A DNA stretch of 42,580 bases from an uncultured Rhodopila sp. (GTDB taxonomy: Bacteria; Pseudomonadota; Alphaproteobacteria; Acetobacterales; Acetobacteraceae), in assembly GCF_903944925.1 (NCBI RefSeq), contig NZ_CAJATU010000031.1, positions 1-42,580 on the forward strand, given 5' to 3'. Positions 7,950-15,786 of this stretch are shown here, one piece after another. Both the position numbers and the translations under genes were made by a program. A model generated the notes under the pieces. It searched no databases, was not told the origin of the DNA, and saw only the letters and a program-made list of their open reading frames with translations. How positions within the stretch are numbered: the stretch's first letter is position 1; every line of letters begins with the position of its first letter.

Positions 7950-9736
7950 CCGATCCAGCGGAAATCCTCGCGCGCATCGGCGAGTGGACCGCCGCGCTGC
8001 GGGAACGCGGCCAGATCGACGACGCCGCGGCCGAAACGCTGAAACAGACGCTGGCGGATTCCGGCGGCGAACGCCTGGACGAAGCGGACGATACGCTGTT
8101 GGTGATCATGCTGTGCGGCCCGACTGCGGTGGGCAAGTCGAGCCTGATCAACGTGCTGGCCGGCGCCGACATCTCCCGTCGCGGCCTGGGTGCGACGACC
8201 CGCGCCGCGGTGCTGTATGTGCATGAACAAGACGATCCGGCGCGCGTCTATGCCTATAGCCATGCGCTCGGCGACGAGGCCGAACTGGTTCGCCACCGTT
8301 GCGATGCCCTGCTGCACAAGGTGCTGATCGATTCCCCGGATATCGACAGCGTCATGCTGCAGCACAAGGAACTGACGGCGCGGCTGGTGCATACAGCCGA
8401 TCTGGTGCTTTTTGTAACGTCGCCGGAGAAGTACAAGGTGATGCGCTCGGCCCGCTGGGTGCTTGGCCAGCGCGAGCAGCGCGGCATGGCGTTCGTGCTG
8501 AACAAATGGGACCGCGAGGCGCTGGGCGTGCAATACGACCGCCGCGCTGAACTGGAGGCGGATTTCCGCCGCGTTCTGGCGGACCAGGGTTTTGCGGATG
8601 CGCTGGTGTTCAAGGTTTCGGCGCTGGAACAGCCGGGCGGTGCGGAGAACGACCTGCCGGCGCTGCGTGCGTGGCTGGAAACCGGGATCAGCCAATCGAC
8701 CGGCGCCGCGCTGCGGCAGCGCCGGCTGCGCGCCGCCTGGGGGCGCCTGGCCGCCGCGATCGAAGCGGTCTTGCCGGAGCCGCTGTCCAACCACCCGTTC
8801 CTGCCGGAGTTGAAGACCCGCCTGGCAGCCGGCGGCGCCGTGGCGGAGCAGGGGATCGAGGTGGATGCCGCGATGCTCGACCCGGCCGGATTGGACGACA
8901 ACGCCTGTCCGAGCACGCCAGGATTGCTCGGCATGTGGACCCGCACGCGCCAGCGCTTCGGTGCCACGGTGTCGTCGCTGCGGTCCGGGGTCTCGTTCCT
9001 GCGTTCGCCCGAGCCGGATGCTGGCGGCGCGCGACGCGACGCCTTCGGACGCCGCAGTGCCGCCGTGCTGTCGGAGATTGCCGAAGACTTGATCCGCGAC
9101 GCGTCGCTGGCGCGGCTATCACTCGGGCCTGCCGGCACCGCATGGACGGCGGAAACCGCGCGGCTGGACCGGCAACTTGCCGGATTGCCCGTCGCCGCCG
9201 AAGCGGAGGTGCTGGCCAATGCCGGCCGCCGGACGCTGCGCCGGATGGCGGGCATCGCCTGCGTCTATGCGGTGGAAATTCTGATCGTCGCGGTCCTGTT
9301 GACCGCCGCGGTACGGGTCGGGATCGACTTCGTTACCGGGTCGTACTCCCCTGGCAGCCTCTTTCTGACCGCTATGGAACTGATTTTCATTCTTTTGCTC
9401 ATCGGCCACGTCGTTGCCTCCCTGTTTTTCCCGCCGTTGCGCAAGCGTTTGCGGCGCCTCGTTTCCCAACGCGGGAAAAGCGTGCTTCGAGCCACTGTGC
9501 AAAACCTTCTCTCCGGCCTCAACGACCATGTGGACGCCATCGATCGGCTTGCCCGCGAAGGCCGCGATCTGCTGGCGACGATTGACCGGACAGTAACGAC
9601 ACTTGTTACGGATGCGCGAGGCCGTGCCGGCGTTGACCGCCTGTTCGGACAATCCGCACCCGAACGAACCGGCCAGCCGATCGGCGCGGCAACGGAGGGC
9701 GGCCAGCCTGCGCGCCGGCGTCCGCGGTTCGACTGA
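7946..9736 (+). CDS. Membrane-associated dynamin/Era-like GTPase, second paralogue
   Basis: A 596-residue protein. P-loop GPTAVGKSS (58-66), switch-I Thr at 84/85, switch II IDSPDIDSV (128-136), a shared block ADLVLFVTSPEKY (151-163), G4 NKWD (186-189) and G5 SAL (225-227) give a complete G domain. Helical segments follow, then two strong membrane spans at about 434-458 and 472-497, a basic stretch (RKRLRRLVSQRGK) and a final helical region. It overlaps the upstream GTPase by ATGA. The pair shares the DSPDxD and VTSxEKY signatures and therefore arose by duplication. It may form a hetero-oligomer that acts on the membrane together with the divergent Hsp70/GrpE-like pair. The exact role is unknown. 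Confidence 0.8.
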   Translation: MTDPAEILARIGEWTAALRERGQIDDAAAETLKQTLADSGGERLDEADDTLLVIMLCGPTAVGKSSLINVLAGADISRRGLGATTRAAVLYVHEQDDPARVYAYSHALGDEAELVRHRCDALLHKVLIDSPDIDSVMLQHKELTARLVHTADLVLFVTSPEKYKVMRSARWVLGQREQRGMAFVLNKWDREALGVQYDRRAELEADFRRVLADQGFADALVFKVSALEQPGGAENDLPALRAWLETGISQSTGAALRQRRLRAAWGRLAAAIEAVLPEPLSNHPFLPELKTRLAAGGAVAEQGIEVDAAMLDPAGLDDNACPSTPGLLGMWTRTRQRFGATVSSLRSGVSFLRSPEPDAGGARRDAFGRRSAAVLSEIAEDLIRDASLARLSLGPAGTAWTAETARLDRQLAGLPVAAEAEVLANAGRRTLRRMAGIACVYAVEILIVAVLLTAAVRVGIDFVTGSYSPGSLFLTAMELIFILLLIGHVVASLFFPPLRKRLRRLVSQRGKSVLRATVQNLLSGLNDHVDAIDRLAREGRDLLATIDRTVTTLVTDARGRAGVDRLFGQSAPERTGQPIGAATEGGQPARRRPRFD

Positions 9737-9884
9737 ACCGGAGAGGCCGACGCGCGCCGGGGGGCTGGTCGGGTCTCTTGCGCACGAAAGACGCGGCGCG
9801 TCGCGTGATGAATACACCTGTATTCGCAATCCGGCCTTTAGTCCCCGCGAAAGCGGCTGGCCCGCGAACGGGACAGCCGACTCT

Positions 9885-9962
9885 CTACTTCCGGACGATG
9901 ATGATCTTGACTTTTACGCCAATCTTCACCAATATATCTGGCAGGAGATTGAGTTGCATCAT
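9885..9962 (-). CDS. Possible 25-residue small protein
   Basis: ATG-ATG at 9962-9957 opens a 25-codon frame beginning MMQLNLLPDI and ending KIIIVRK. GGAG lies eight bases before the first ATG within a purine-rich tract (GGAGAAAGAGGA), a better ribosome-binding site than many real genes here have. The peptide is amphipathic, with alternating Lys and Val/Ile in its second half. It lies just downstream of a strong hairpin and after the amidase gene on the same strand. No family is recognised; it could be a small membrane-active protein, a leader peptide or chance. Confidence 0.35.
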   Translation of the reverse strand: MMQLNLLPDILVKIGVKVKIIIVRK

Positions 9963-9980
9963 TCCTCTTTCTCCGCAGGT

Positions 9981-10010
9981 AAGCCGGCCGGGACAATTCC
10001 CGGCCGGCTT
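9981..10010 (+). terminator. Strong hairpin, probable terminator of the GTPase operon
   Basis: Perfect 13-base arms (AAGCCGGCCGGGA at 9981-9993 and TCCCGGCCGGCTT at 9998-10010) enclose a four-base loop. A short T run follows on the plus strand (CTTTGCC), so termination of the plus-strand GTPase operon is the best reading. The hairpin may also stop transcripts from the amidase side. Confidence 0.65.
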
Positions 10011-10096
10011 TGCCATTCTGACGATGATGTCTGAAGAAAGGTTAACACTCGGCCGGTTGAAGTCGATTTTCAGCGTGCTCATCGTGTCGCGGAACC

Positions 10097-11485
10097 TTAT
10101 ACCGCCGGGCGTGGATACGTCATCGCCGCTTCCAGAACCGCGCTCGCCTGCAGGATCAGGTCCTCGCGGAAATGTGCCGCCACAAGCTGCACTGCCTGCG
10201 GCAGGCCGGCCCTGTCCAAACCCCACGGGCAGGAGGCGGCGGGCAATTTCGTTGCGTTAAACACCCAGGTGTAGGGCGTCCAATCGTACCACTCCGGATA
10301 AGCCTCAGCATCCGGCGTGTTGACGTTCTCGCCCGCCCGGAACGGCGCGATTGGCACGCACGGCGTCAGCAGCAGATCGTATGTGTCAAAAAACGAGATG
10401 AACACCCGCATCAGCCGGATGCGATCAATCTCCGCCGCCCGCGCTGTCGCGGCGGAGGTCATCATGCCGCGCCGCGCCGTCTCGATCAGCCCGGGATCGA
10501 GCAACGCCAGCCGCGCCCCCGGCAACCCCGCCACGGCCCCGCCAAACGCCGCCTCCACCACCGTCAGGTAGGATCGCCTGATGGTCCATGCCGGGGGATC
10601 AACCTCCTCGACCACTGCCCCGGCGTCCGCCAGCGCCCGGGCCGCGGCTTCCAGCGGACCGAGGCGCGCGGCGTCCGTATGGGCAAACCCGCAGGTGGCC
10701 GAGACCGCCACCCGCAGTCCCTTCACCCCGCGATGCACCGCCGCGGCGAAGTCCGGGACGGTCAGGGCGGAGGCGATCGGGTCGCTGCGATCCGTGTGGC
10801 ACATGACGGACAGCGCCAGCGCTGCGTCGGCGACGCTGCGGGCCAGCGGACCCGTGGCGCTGATATCGGGCGCCTCGGTGATGCCGGGGACGCGCCCGGT
10901 GGTGGGCTTGATGCCGTAGATGCCGGTGAAGGCGGCCGGAATGCGGATCGAGCCGCCGCCATCGCTGCCGGTGGCGATCGGCGAGCAACCGGCCGCCACC
11001 GCGACGGCGGAACCGCCGGAGGAGCCGCCGGGCGTCAGCGACTTATCCCACGGGTTACGGGTCACGCCGGTGCGCGGGCTGTCGGTGACCGCCTTCCAGG
11101 CGAGGTCCGGCATCGTGGTGCGGGCATAGAACACGGCCCCCGCCTCGCGCAGCCGCGCCACATGCGGCGCGTCCTCCGCCGCCGGGAACAGGTCGAGCGC
11201 CAGGCTGCCGGACGCGCCCGGCTGTCCGGCCACCGCCTGGTTGTCCTTGATCGCGATCGGGATGCCGTCGAGCGGCGACAGCGGCGCCCCCGCGGCCCAT
11301 CGTTGCTCGCTCTCCTTCGCCGCCGCCCGCGCCCGTTCCGCATCGAACAGGCAGAACGGATTCAGCACGGGCTGGATGGCCTCGGCGCGGGCGAGGGCCG
11401 CCGCGAGCACCTCCACCGGCGACAACGCCCGCTTGCGGTAGTACGCGGCGATTTCGGTGGCACTGAGGAAGTCGATCTCGGGCAC
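10097..11485 (-). CDS. Amidase-signature family amidase
   Basis: A 462-residue enzyme that hydrolyses amide bonds through a Ser-cisSer-Lys triad. The GTG at 11485 has GGGAGGG five bases upstream, better than the TTG at 11518. Numbering from the GTG, the catalytic Lys is K80 in AIKDNQ, the Gly/Ser-rich signature TPGGSSGGS spans 151-159, and the nucleophile is S179 in SDGGGSIR. Length and motif order match bacterial amidases related to GatA, but the C-terminus and isolated position argue against GatA itself. A GntR-type regulator lies 86 bases upstream on the same strand and probably controls it. The substrate cannot be deduced. Confidence 0.9.
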   Translation of the reverse strand: MPEIDFLSATEIAAYYRKRALSPVEVLAAALARAEAIQPVLNPFCLFDAERARAAAKESEQRWAAGAPLSPLDGIPIAIKDNQAVAGQPGASGSLALDLFPAAEDAPHVARLREAGAVFYARTTMPDLAWKAVTDSPRTGVTRNPWDKSLTPGGSSGGSAVAVAAGCSPIATGSDGGGSIRIPAAFTGIYGIKPTTGRVPGITEAPDISATGPLARSVADAALALSVMCHTDRSDPIASALTVPDFAAAVHRGVKGLRVAVSATCGFAHTDAARLGPLEAAARALADAGAVVEEVDPPAWTIRRSYLTVVEAAFGGAVAGLPGARLALLDPGLIETARRGMMTSAATARAAEIDRIRLMRVFISFFDTYDLLLTPCVPIAPFRAGENVNTPDAEAYPEWYDWTPYTWVFNATKLPAASCPWGLDRAGLPQAVQLVAAHFREDLILQASAVLEAAMTYPRPAV

Positions 11486-11571
11486 GCGACCCTCCCGTCT
11501 GCTTGATGGCTGCGACAAAGAAACTCAGGGTAAATCCGAAGCCGCACCTGCCGCCAGCAATACGGACGTTA

Positions 11572-12264
11572 TCACCGCCTGCGGCCATGCACGGCTGTGT
11601 GCTGCTGCTCGGTCAGGCCCGCCGTAAAGACAGGCTCCCAGCTTCGGATGTGCTGCGAGATCAGTTTTGCGATTGCATCGGTCTTGCCGGCGGACGCCAG
11701 GTCGATCAGTTGGTAATGTTCCTTGACCGATGCGGCCTGGCGCTGTCGCCCGGCCACCGAGTCCATGCCGTAGAGCCGCATCCCGTCGCGCAGATCCATG
11801 ATCATCTTGGTCAGCATCGGGTTGTCGAGACGCAGGATCAGTTCCAGGTGGAAGGCGCGGTCGCCTTCAAGATAGCCGCGGCTGTCCGCCCGTTTCACGG
11901 CAGCCGCTATCTCGTCCGCCAGCCTGAGTAACGGCTCGGGATCGGTCAGCCGCTTTTCGGCAAGGCTTACCATGGCAAACCGCTCCAGCAGTTCGCGCAG
12001 GGCAAAGCCGTTCTTCAGGTCCTCCAGGGTGGTCGCCTCGACCCGAAAACCCCGGTTGCGCACCGGGGTGATCAGCCCGTGATGGCTCAACTCCAGCAAC
12101 GCCTCGCGCACGGGGGTTGTTGAAATGCCGATCTCCTCGGCCAGGGCGGGGACGGAATACATCGTGCCGGGGGCGGCGTTGCCGGACACGATGTCGGCCC
12201 GCACGCGCTGCAGCACCTTGTCGCGCAGGCTGGTGACCGACTGCGCGTTCGGCGATGCGTCCAA
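11572..12264 (-). CDS. GntR/FadR-family transcriptional regulator (FCD domain)
   Basis: A 230-residue regulator. The winged helix-turn-helix is at about residues 12-78 (VPALAEEIGISTTPVREALLE and a wing ending NRGFRVE), followed by an all-helical FCD ligand domain with metal/ligand-binding His residues (DRAFHLELI, KEHYQLIDL, QHIRSW). AAAGGAGG lies nine bases before the ATG. It is upstream of the amidase on the same strand and divergent from the rubredoxin-pirin-cupin genes, so it probably regulates one or both units in response to a carboxylate-type metabolite. Confidence 0.9.
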   Translation of the reverse strand: MDASPNAQSVTSLRDKVLQRVRADIVSGNAAPGTMYSVPALAEEIGISTTPVREALLELSHHGLITPVRNRGFRVEATTLEDLKNGFALRELLERFAMVSLAEKRLTDPEPLLRLADEIAAAVKRADSRGYLEGDRAFHLELILRLDNPMLTKMIMDLRDGMRLYGMDSVAGRQRQAASVKEHYQLIDLASAGKTDAIAKLISQHIRSWEPVFTAGLTEQQHTAVHGRRR

Positions 12265-12326
12265 GCGAGCCTCCTTTCAAGGGATCACGTTCTCGAGGGC
12301 GGTAGCATAAGCCGCTTGCGCCGCTG

Positions 12327-12366
12327 TGTCACGCGCGATAGTAACGCGCTACTGTAAGGCGTGACA
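12327..12366. promoter_or_regulatory. Inverted repeats in the divergent GntR/rubredoxin promoter region
   Basis: TGTCACGC (12327-12334) and GCGTGACA (12359-12366) form an 8-base inverted repeat with a 24-base spacer. Inside it lies a smaller symmetric element, AGTA-ACGCGC-TACT (about 12340-12353). Their place between a GntR-family gene and a divergent operon makes them plausible operator sites. Confidence 0.4.
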
Positions 12367-12389
12367 CTTTAATTCATATGGAGGTTGCG

Positions 12390-12602
12390 ATGACCGGCGA
12401 TGCCCTGAAACGCTGGATTTGCCTCGGATGCGGCTTCTCCTACGATGAAGCCCTCGGCCTGCCGGAGCACGGGCTTCCGCCCGGCACACGCTGGCGGGAC
12501 ATCGCCGACGACTGGGTCTGCCCGGATTGCGGGACGCCAAAAGCCCGCTTCGAAATGATCGAAATCCCCTATGCGGACGGCCAACCCCGCGCCGCGGCCT
12601 GA
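12390..12602 (+). CDS. Rubredoxin
   Basis: A 70-residue one-iron electron carrier. The two Cys pairs C11-x2-C14 (CLGCGF) and C44-x2-C47 (CPDCG) would hold the Fe(Cys)4 centre, and the intervening aromatic/Gly residues fit the family (GLPEHGLPPGT, DIADDWVCPDCG). The ATG at 12390 is preferred over 12378 because GGAGG lies six bases upstream of it. It opens a plus-strand run with pirin and cupin genes and presumably feeds electrons to an oxygenase or oxidoreductase elsewhere. Confidence 0.92.
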   Translation: MTGDALKRWICLGCGFSYDEALGLPEHGLPPGTRWRDIADDWVCPDCGTPKARFEMIEIPYADGQPRAAA

Positions 12603-12629
12603 TCCACCCCAGCGCAACAGGAGACCACC

Positions 12630-13379
12630 ATGCCCAATTCATTCGTGCTGCGTGCCGATGAGCGCGGCTACAACAAGATCCTGTCCACCGGCGCCACGGC
12701 GACCTATGTCGGCGGCCATCCCGACGCTTTCATTACGCGCTTCTCAAGCTTCAACTTCGGCGACTATCAGGACGGACGAGCGGGGTTTGGCCGCGTCCGG
12801 GTATTCGGCGACGAGGCGTTCCACCACCCGGGATGCAACTACAACATGCATCCGCACCATAACTTCATCATCTGCGCCTTCGTGCTGGAGGGCAGGCTCA
12901 CGCACATCAACACGCTCGGCGGCATGGAGGACCTGGTATCCGGCGATTACTATGCGTTCTCCGCGGGTTCCGGAGGACTGCATGAAGAACTCAATCGCTA
13001 CGCGGAACCGATGCGCGCAATTTATGTATGGATGCTGCCGGACCAGCTTTACTTGCCGCCATCCTATGCGCGAGGCCACTTCGATGCCGCCGCCGGGATG
13101 AACCGGATCACCCCGCTGCTTGGCGATGCAGCCGGCGCCATCAAGCTATCGCAGGATGCCCGGGTCTCGCGGCTGGTGGCCGATGGGCCTGGCGGATTCC
13201 GCTACCGGCCGCGCTCGGCGGGGCATGGCGTCTATGCGTTCGTGATCGACGGCACGCTGCACTGTGACGGCGCCACGCTGAAGCGGCGCGACAGCTCGGG
13301 TGTTTGGGGCGCCGAGGAGATCGTCTACGAGACCGGACGCGGCGACACCGATATTTTGTTGGTCGAAACGATCATTTAA
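12630..13379 (+). CDS. Pirin-family bicupin
   Basis: A 249-residue protein that aligns along its length with pirin/YhhW proteins: RADERGY at the N-terminus, FSSFNFGDYQD, the metal motif HPHHNF (H74, H76) and GLHEELN (H118, E120). The four likely Fe ligands are all present. Pirins of this type are iron-dependent quercetin-dioxygenase-like enzymes or redox-sensing cofactors. AGGAGA sits five bases before the ATG, 27 bases after the rubredoxin stop, so the two are likely co-transcribed. The actual reaction is unknown. Confidence 0.82.
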   Translation: MPNSFVLRADERGYNKILSTGATATYVGGHPDAFITRFSSFNFGDYQDGRAGFGRVRVFGDEAFHHPGCNYNMHPHHNFIICAFVLEGRLTHINTLGGMEDLVSGDYYAFSAGSGGLHEELNRYAEPMRAIYVWMLPDQLYLPPSYARGHFDAAAGMNRITPLLGDAAGAIKLSQDARVSRLVADGPGGFRYRPRSAGHGVYAFVIDGTLHCDGATLKRRDSSGVWGAEEIVYETGRGDTDILLVETII

Positions 13380-13422
13380 TGCCGAGGCTCGCGGGTCGGC
13401 CCCGGGCGAAAGGAGCTCGAAA

Positions 13423-13902
13423 ATGTCCTTCACCTTCCTGCACTCCACGCATCTGGAAGCACCAATCCAGGTTCCGGCGATTGGCCTGACGTTGTTCGTG
13501 CGCGTCCCGCCGGACACGACCGGCGGCGTTCTCACGTCCATTGAAACGATCAACCGACCGGGATTCGGACCGCCGCTGCACCGGCATCGCGAGACGGAAG
13601 TCTTCTACGTGCTGGAAGGGCGCTACCTGTTCGAAGTCAACGGCAGCCGGTTCATCGCCAATGAGGGTGATGTCGTCACCGCCCCCGGGGGTTCGGCCCA
13701 CAGCTTCGTCAATATCACCGACAAGCCGGCCCGCCAGTTCATCCAGATCCTGCCGGGGCTGGATGCGACGGCTTTCTTCCCGGGCCTGGGGGAGGCCATG
13801 CACGACGGCAAGCCGGATCAGGCGGCGCTCAATCGCTTCGGCGCGCGCTGGCATGTCGAGTTTCTCGGGCCGCCGCTGAAAATTCCCGCTGAGCCTGCCT
13901 AA
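13423..13902 (+). CDS. Single-domain cupin protein
   Basis: A 159-residue cupin. Motif 1 gives H53, H55 and E59 (LHRHRETEVFYVLEG) and motif 2 gives H93 (PGGSAHSF), the complete metal-binding set. It begins with AAAGGAG seven bases upstream of the ATG. The gene follows the pirin gene on the same strand and its end overlaps the convergent MFS gene by four bases. It may be a small dioxygenase, isomerase or sugar/flavonoid-modifying enzyme; no specific substrate can be assigned. Confidence 0.82.
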   Translation: MSFTFLHSTHLEAPIQVPAIGLTLFVRVPPDTTGGVLTSIETINRPGFGPPLHRHRETEVFYVLEGRYLFEVNGSRFIANEGDVVTAPGGSAHSFVNITDKPARQFIQILPGLDATAFFPGLGEAMHDGKPDQAALNRFGARWHVEFLGPPLKIPAEPA

Positions 13903-15053
13903 CCGGACGGCAGCCGCAGCGGCAGCAGGAACAGCACCGCCACCGCGGCGCCGGCCCCGCACAGCAGGAACACATCCAGCGCCGGCAGCGCGGCCACCAG
14001 CGGCGCCGAAGCCGCCGGCGCCAGCGCCTGGCCCAGCAGCACCGGCACCGCCAGCCAGCCGAGCATCGACGCGTAGCCCTCCGCCCCGAACAGGGCCAGC
14101 GGCAGGGTGCCGCGGTTGATCGTCATGATGCCGTTGCTCATGCCGTACAGCAGCGCGAACCCGGCCGCCGCGGCAACGCCACCGTGCAGCAGCAGCAATA
14201 CCCCGAGCGGGAACAGCAGCGCGGCGAGGCGGGCGCGCAGCAGCAGATTCATCCGCGCGCCGACGGACCACTCCAGGATGCGGCCGGCAACCTGCCCGGG
14301 GCCGATCAGCGCGGCGATGCCGACGGCCTCGGCGCGGCTCAGGCCGAGGCCGGTGAACAGCGGCAGCACATGCACGGCGATGGCCGAGGTGATGAACCAG
14401 CGCAGCGCGAAGAACCCGCCCAGCAGTATCGCCGCGCGCTTGTCTGCGGCGGAGCGTTGCAACACCGCAGCGCTGCCGTGGCGGCGTGCGCGGGGCGGGG
14501 CAGGCGGCACCAGCAGCCACACCATCGGCAGGTTCACGGCCAGCATCAGCCCGGCATAGACCAGCAGCAGGCCGCGCCAGCCCAGCCAGCCGCTCAGCGC
14601 CGCGCCGAGGGTCCAGAACACCGTGCTGGCGAAGCCGGCGACCAGGGTGATGCCGGTGATCGTCGGCCCGGCCTCCTGGCCAAGCCGGGCGCCGGCGGTG
14701 GCGAAGGCGGTGTCGTACAGGCCCATTGCCATGCCGGTGCCGATGATCGTCCAGCCGGCGAACCACAGCGCCAGGCCCGGCGCGGCGGCCAACACGGCCA
14801 GCCCCGTCGCGATGACCGGGATGCTGGCGAGCAGCGCGGTGCGTCCGTCATGCCGATCGATCCAGCGGCCGACGCGGGGGGCGCAGAAGCCGGCGACCAG
14901 CAGCGCCCAGGAGAACGCCGCCAGGATATTGACCTCCGGCTGGCCCAGCGCGGCGGCAGCCGACCCCGCGACGACCGCCGGCAGGTAAAAGGTCATCCCC
15001 CAGGACAGCGTCTGGTTGATGCCGAGGACAGCGCCGAGGCGAATGCGGGACAT
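13899..15053 (-). CDS. MFS transporter
   Basis: A 384-residue membrane protein with about 12 hydrophobic spans, typical of the major facilitator superfamily. A longer frame extends to 15371, but the start MSRIRLGAVLGINQTLSWG at 15053 places the first span at the N-terminus as expected. The conserved loop 2-3 motif is recognisable as GRWIDRHDGRTAL, matching GxxxDRxGRR. The substrate is not evident. It is convergent with the cupin gene and divergent from the next cupin gene, so export or uptake of a related small molecule is possible. Confidence 0.85.
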   Translation of the reverse strand: MSRIRLGAVLGINQTLSWGMTFYLPAVVAGSAAAALGQPEVNILAAFSWALLVAGFCAPRVGRWIDRHDGRTALLASIPVIATGLAVLAAAPGLALWFAGWTIIGTGMAMGLYDTAFATAGARLGQEAGPTITGITLVAGFASTVFWTLGAALSGWLGWRGLLLVYAGLMLAVNLPMVWLLVPPAPPRARRHGSAAVLQRSAADKRAAILLGGFFALRWFITSAIAVHVLPLFTGLGLSRAEAVGIAALIGPGQVAGRILEWSVGARMNLLLRARLAALLFPLGVLLLLHGGVAAAAGFALLYGMSNGIMTINRGTLPLALFGAEGYASMLGWLAVPVLLGQALAPAASAPLVAALPALDVFLLCGAGAAVAVLFLLPLRLPSG

Positions 15054-15144
15054 GACACAGCATCCGGCCGATGCCGCGGGAAAACAACCTGCTGACGTGC
15101 ACCGCCGCGATGGGGATACTCGGGGCAACCGCCGGAGGCTTGTG

Positions 15145-15609
15145 ATGAAGACTTTCGCCGCGATGACAGTGCCGGACCACCATGACGTCATCGCCCCCGA
15201 CGGTTCGGAGGTGCGCATCCTGCTGGCCCTCAACGGCGGCAGCATGGCGCATTTCCGGCTGCCGGCGGGGCAGGTGTCGCGTGCCGTGCGGCACCGCAGC
15301 GTCGATGAGATCTGGTTCGTCCTGTCGGGCCGCGGCGAGATGTGGCGGTCCGCGGACGGCCGGGACGACATTGCCGCACTCGCCCCCGGCGCCTGCCTGA
15401 CGATCGAGGCCGGGACGCGGTTTCAGTTCCGGAACAGCGGCGGCGAGCCCCTGGATGCGGTTGCCGTCACCATGCCGCCCTGGCCGGGAGACGATGAGGC
15501 CGAGTTTGTCGATGGACGATGGTCGATGTCCCCGGGGGCGCAACCGGCTCCGCAAGGCGTCGCTGGTGCGCCTGCGCGCACCATGACGGGAAAAAAGCCC
15601 CCGCCGTAG
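15145..15609 (+). CDS. Cupin-like protein with incomplete metal site
   Basis: A 154-residue cupin-fold protein. GGAGG lies six bases before the ATG at 15145. Motif 1 is partial: VRHRSVDEIWFVLSG with H50 and E55. In motif 2 the usual His is replaced (EAGTRFQFRN), so metal binding may be altered or absent. The C-terminal 25 residues are Pro/Ala-rich and probably disordered. It is divergent from the MFS transporter, with about 90 bases between the starts. The function is unknown. Confidence 0.75.
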   Translation: MKTFAAMTVPDHHDVIAPDGSEVRILLALNGGSMAHFRLPAGQVSRAVRHRSVDEIWFVLSGRGEMWRSADGRDDIAALAPGACLTIEAGTRFQFRNSGGEPLDAVAVTMPPWPGDDEAEFVDGRWSMSPGAQPAPQGVAGAPARTMTGKKPPP

Positions 15610-15786
15610 CGCTCATTGGGCGTGTTCCGGTTGCTCGGCGGCCGCCTGCGCGAAGTCCTGATCCACCGGGCCCGGCAGTTCGCGGCGCGGGCCGCCGCCC
15701 GGGTTGCGATGCGATGACACCGGGTACAGGATTGTGCAACCGCGCGCGAACCGCCGCGCCAAAAACACTGGAAACCGTCCCGCATC

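Larger units (their letters stand above)
9737..10096. other. Intergenic region between GTPase operon and amidase
   Basis: About 360 bases without a conventional gene. It holds a perfect hairpin at 9981-10010 and a minus-strand 25-codon ORF at 9885-9962, both listed separately. The stretch 9896-9975 is distinctly AT-richer than its surroundings. Longer frames here run through the hairpin and look like chance. Confidence 0.6.

Noticed and set aside
9885..10083. 66-codon minus-strand frame starting MSTLKIDF that includes the 25-codon ORF
   Set aside because: It runs straight through the 13-base terminator-like stem and has a poor ribosome-binding site; the short internal start is better supported.
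13372..14766. 464-codon minus-strand frame overlapping the MFS gene
   Set aside because: Very Arg/Gly/Ala-rich with no membrane spans; a shadow of the transporter frame.
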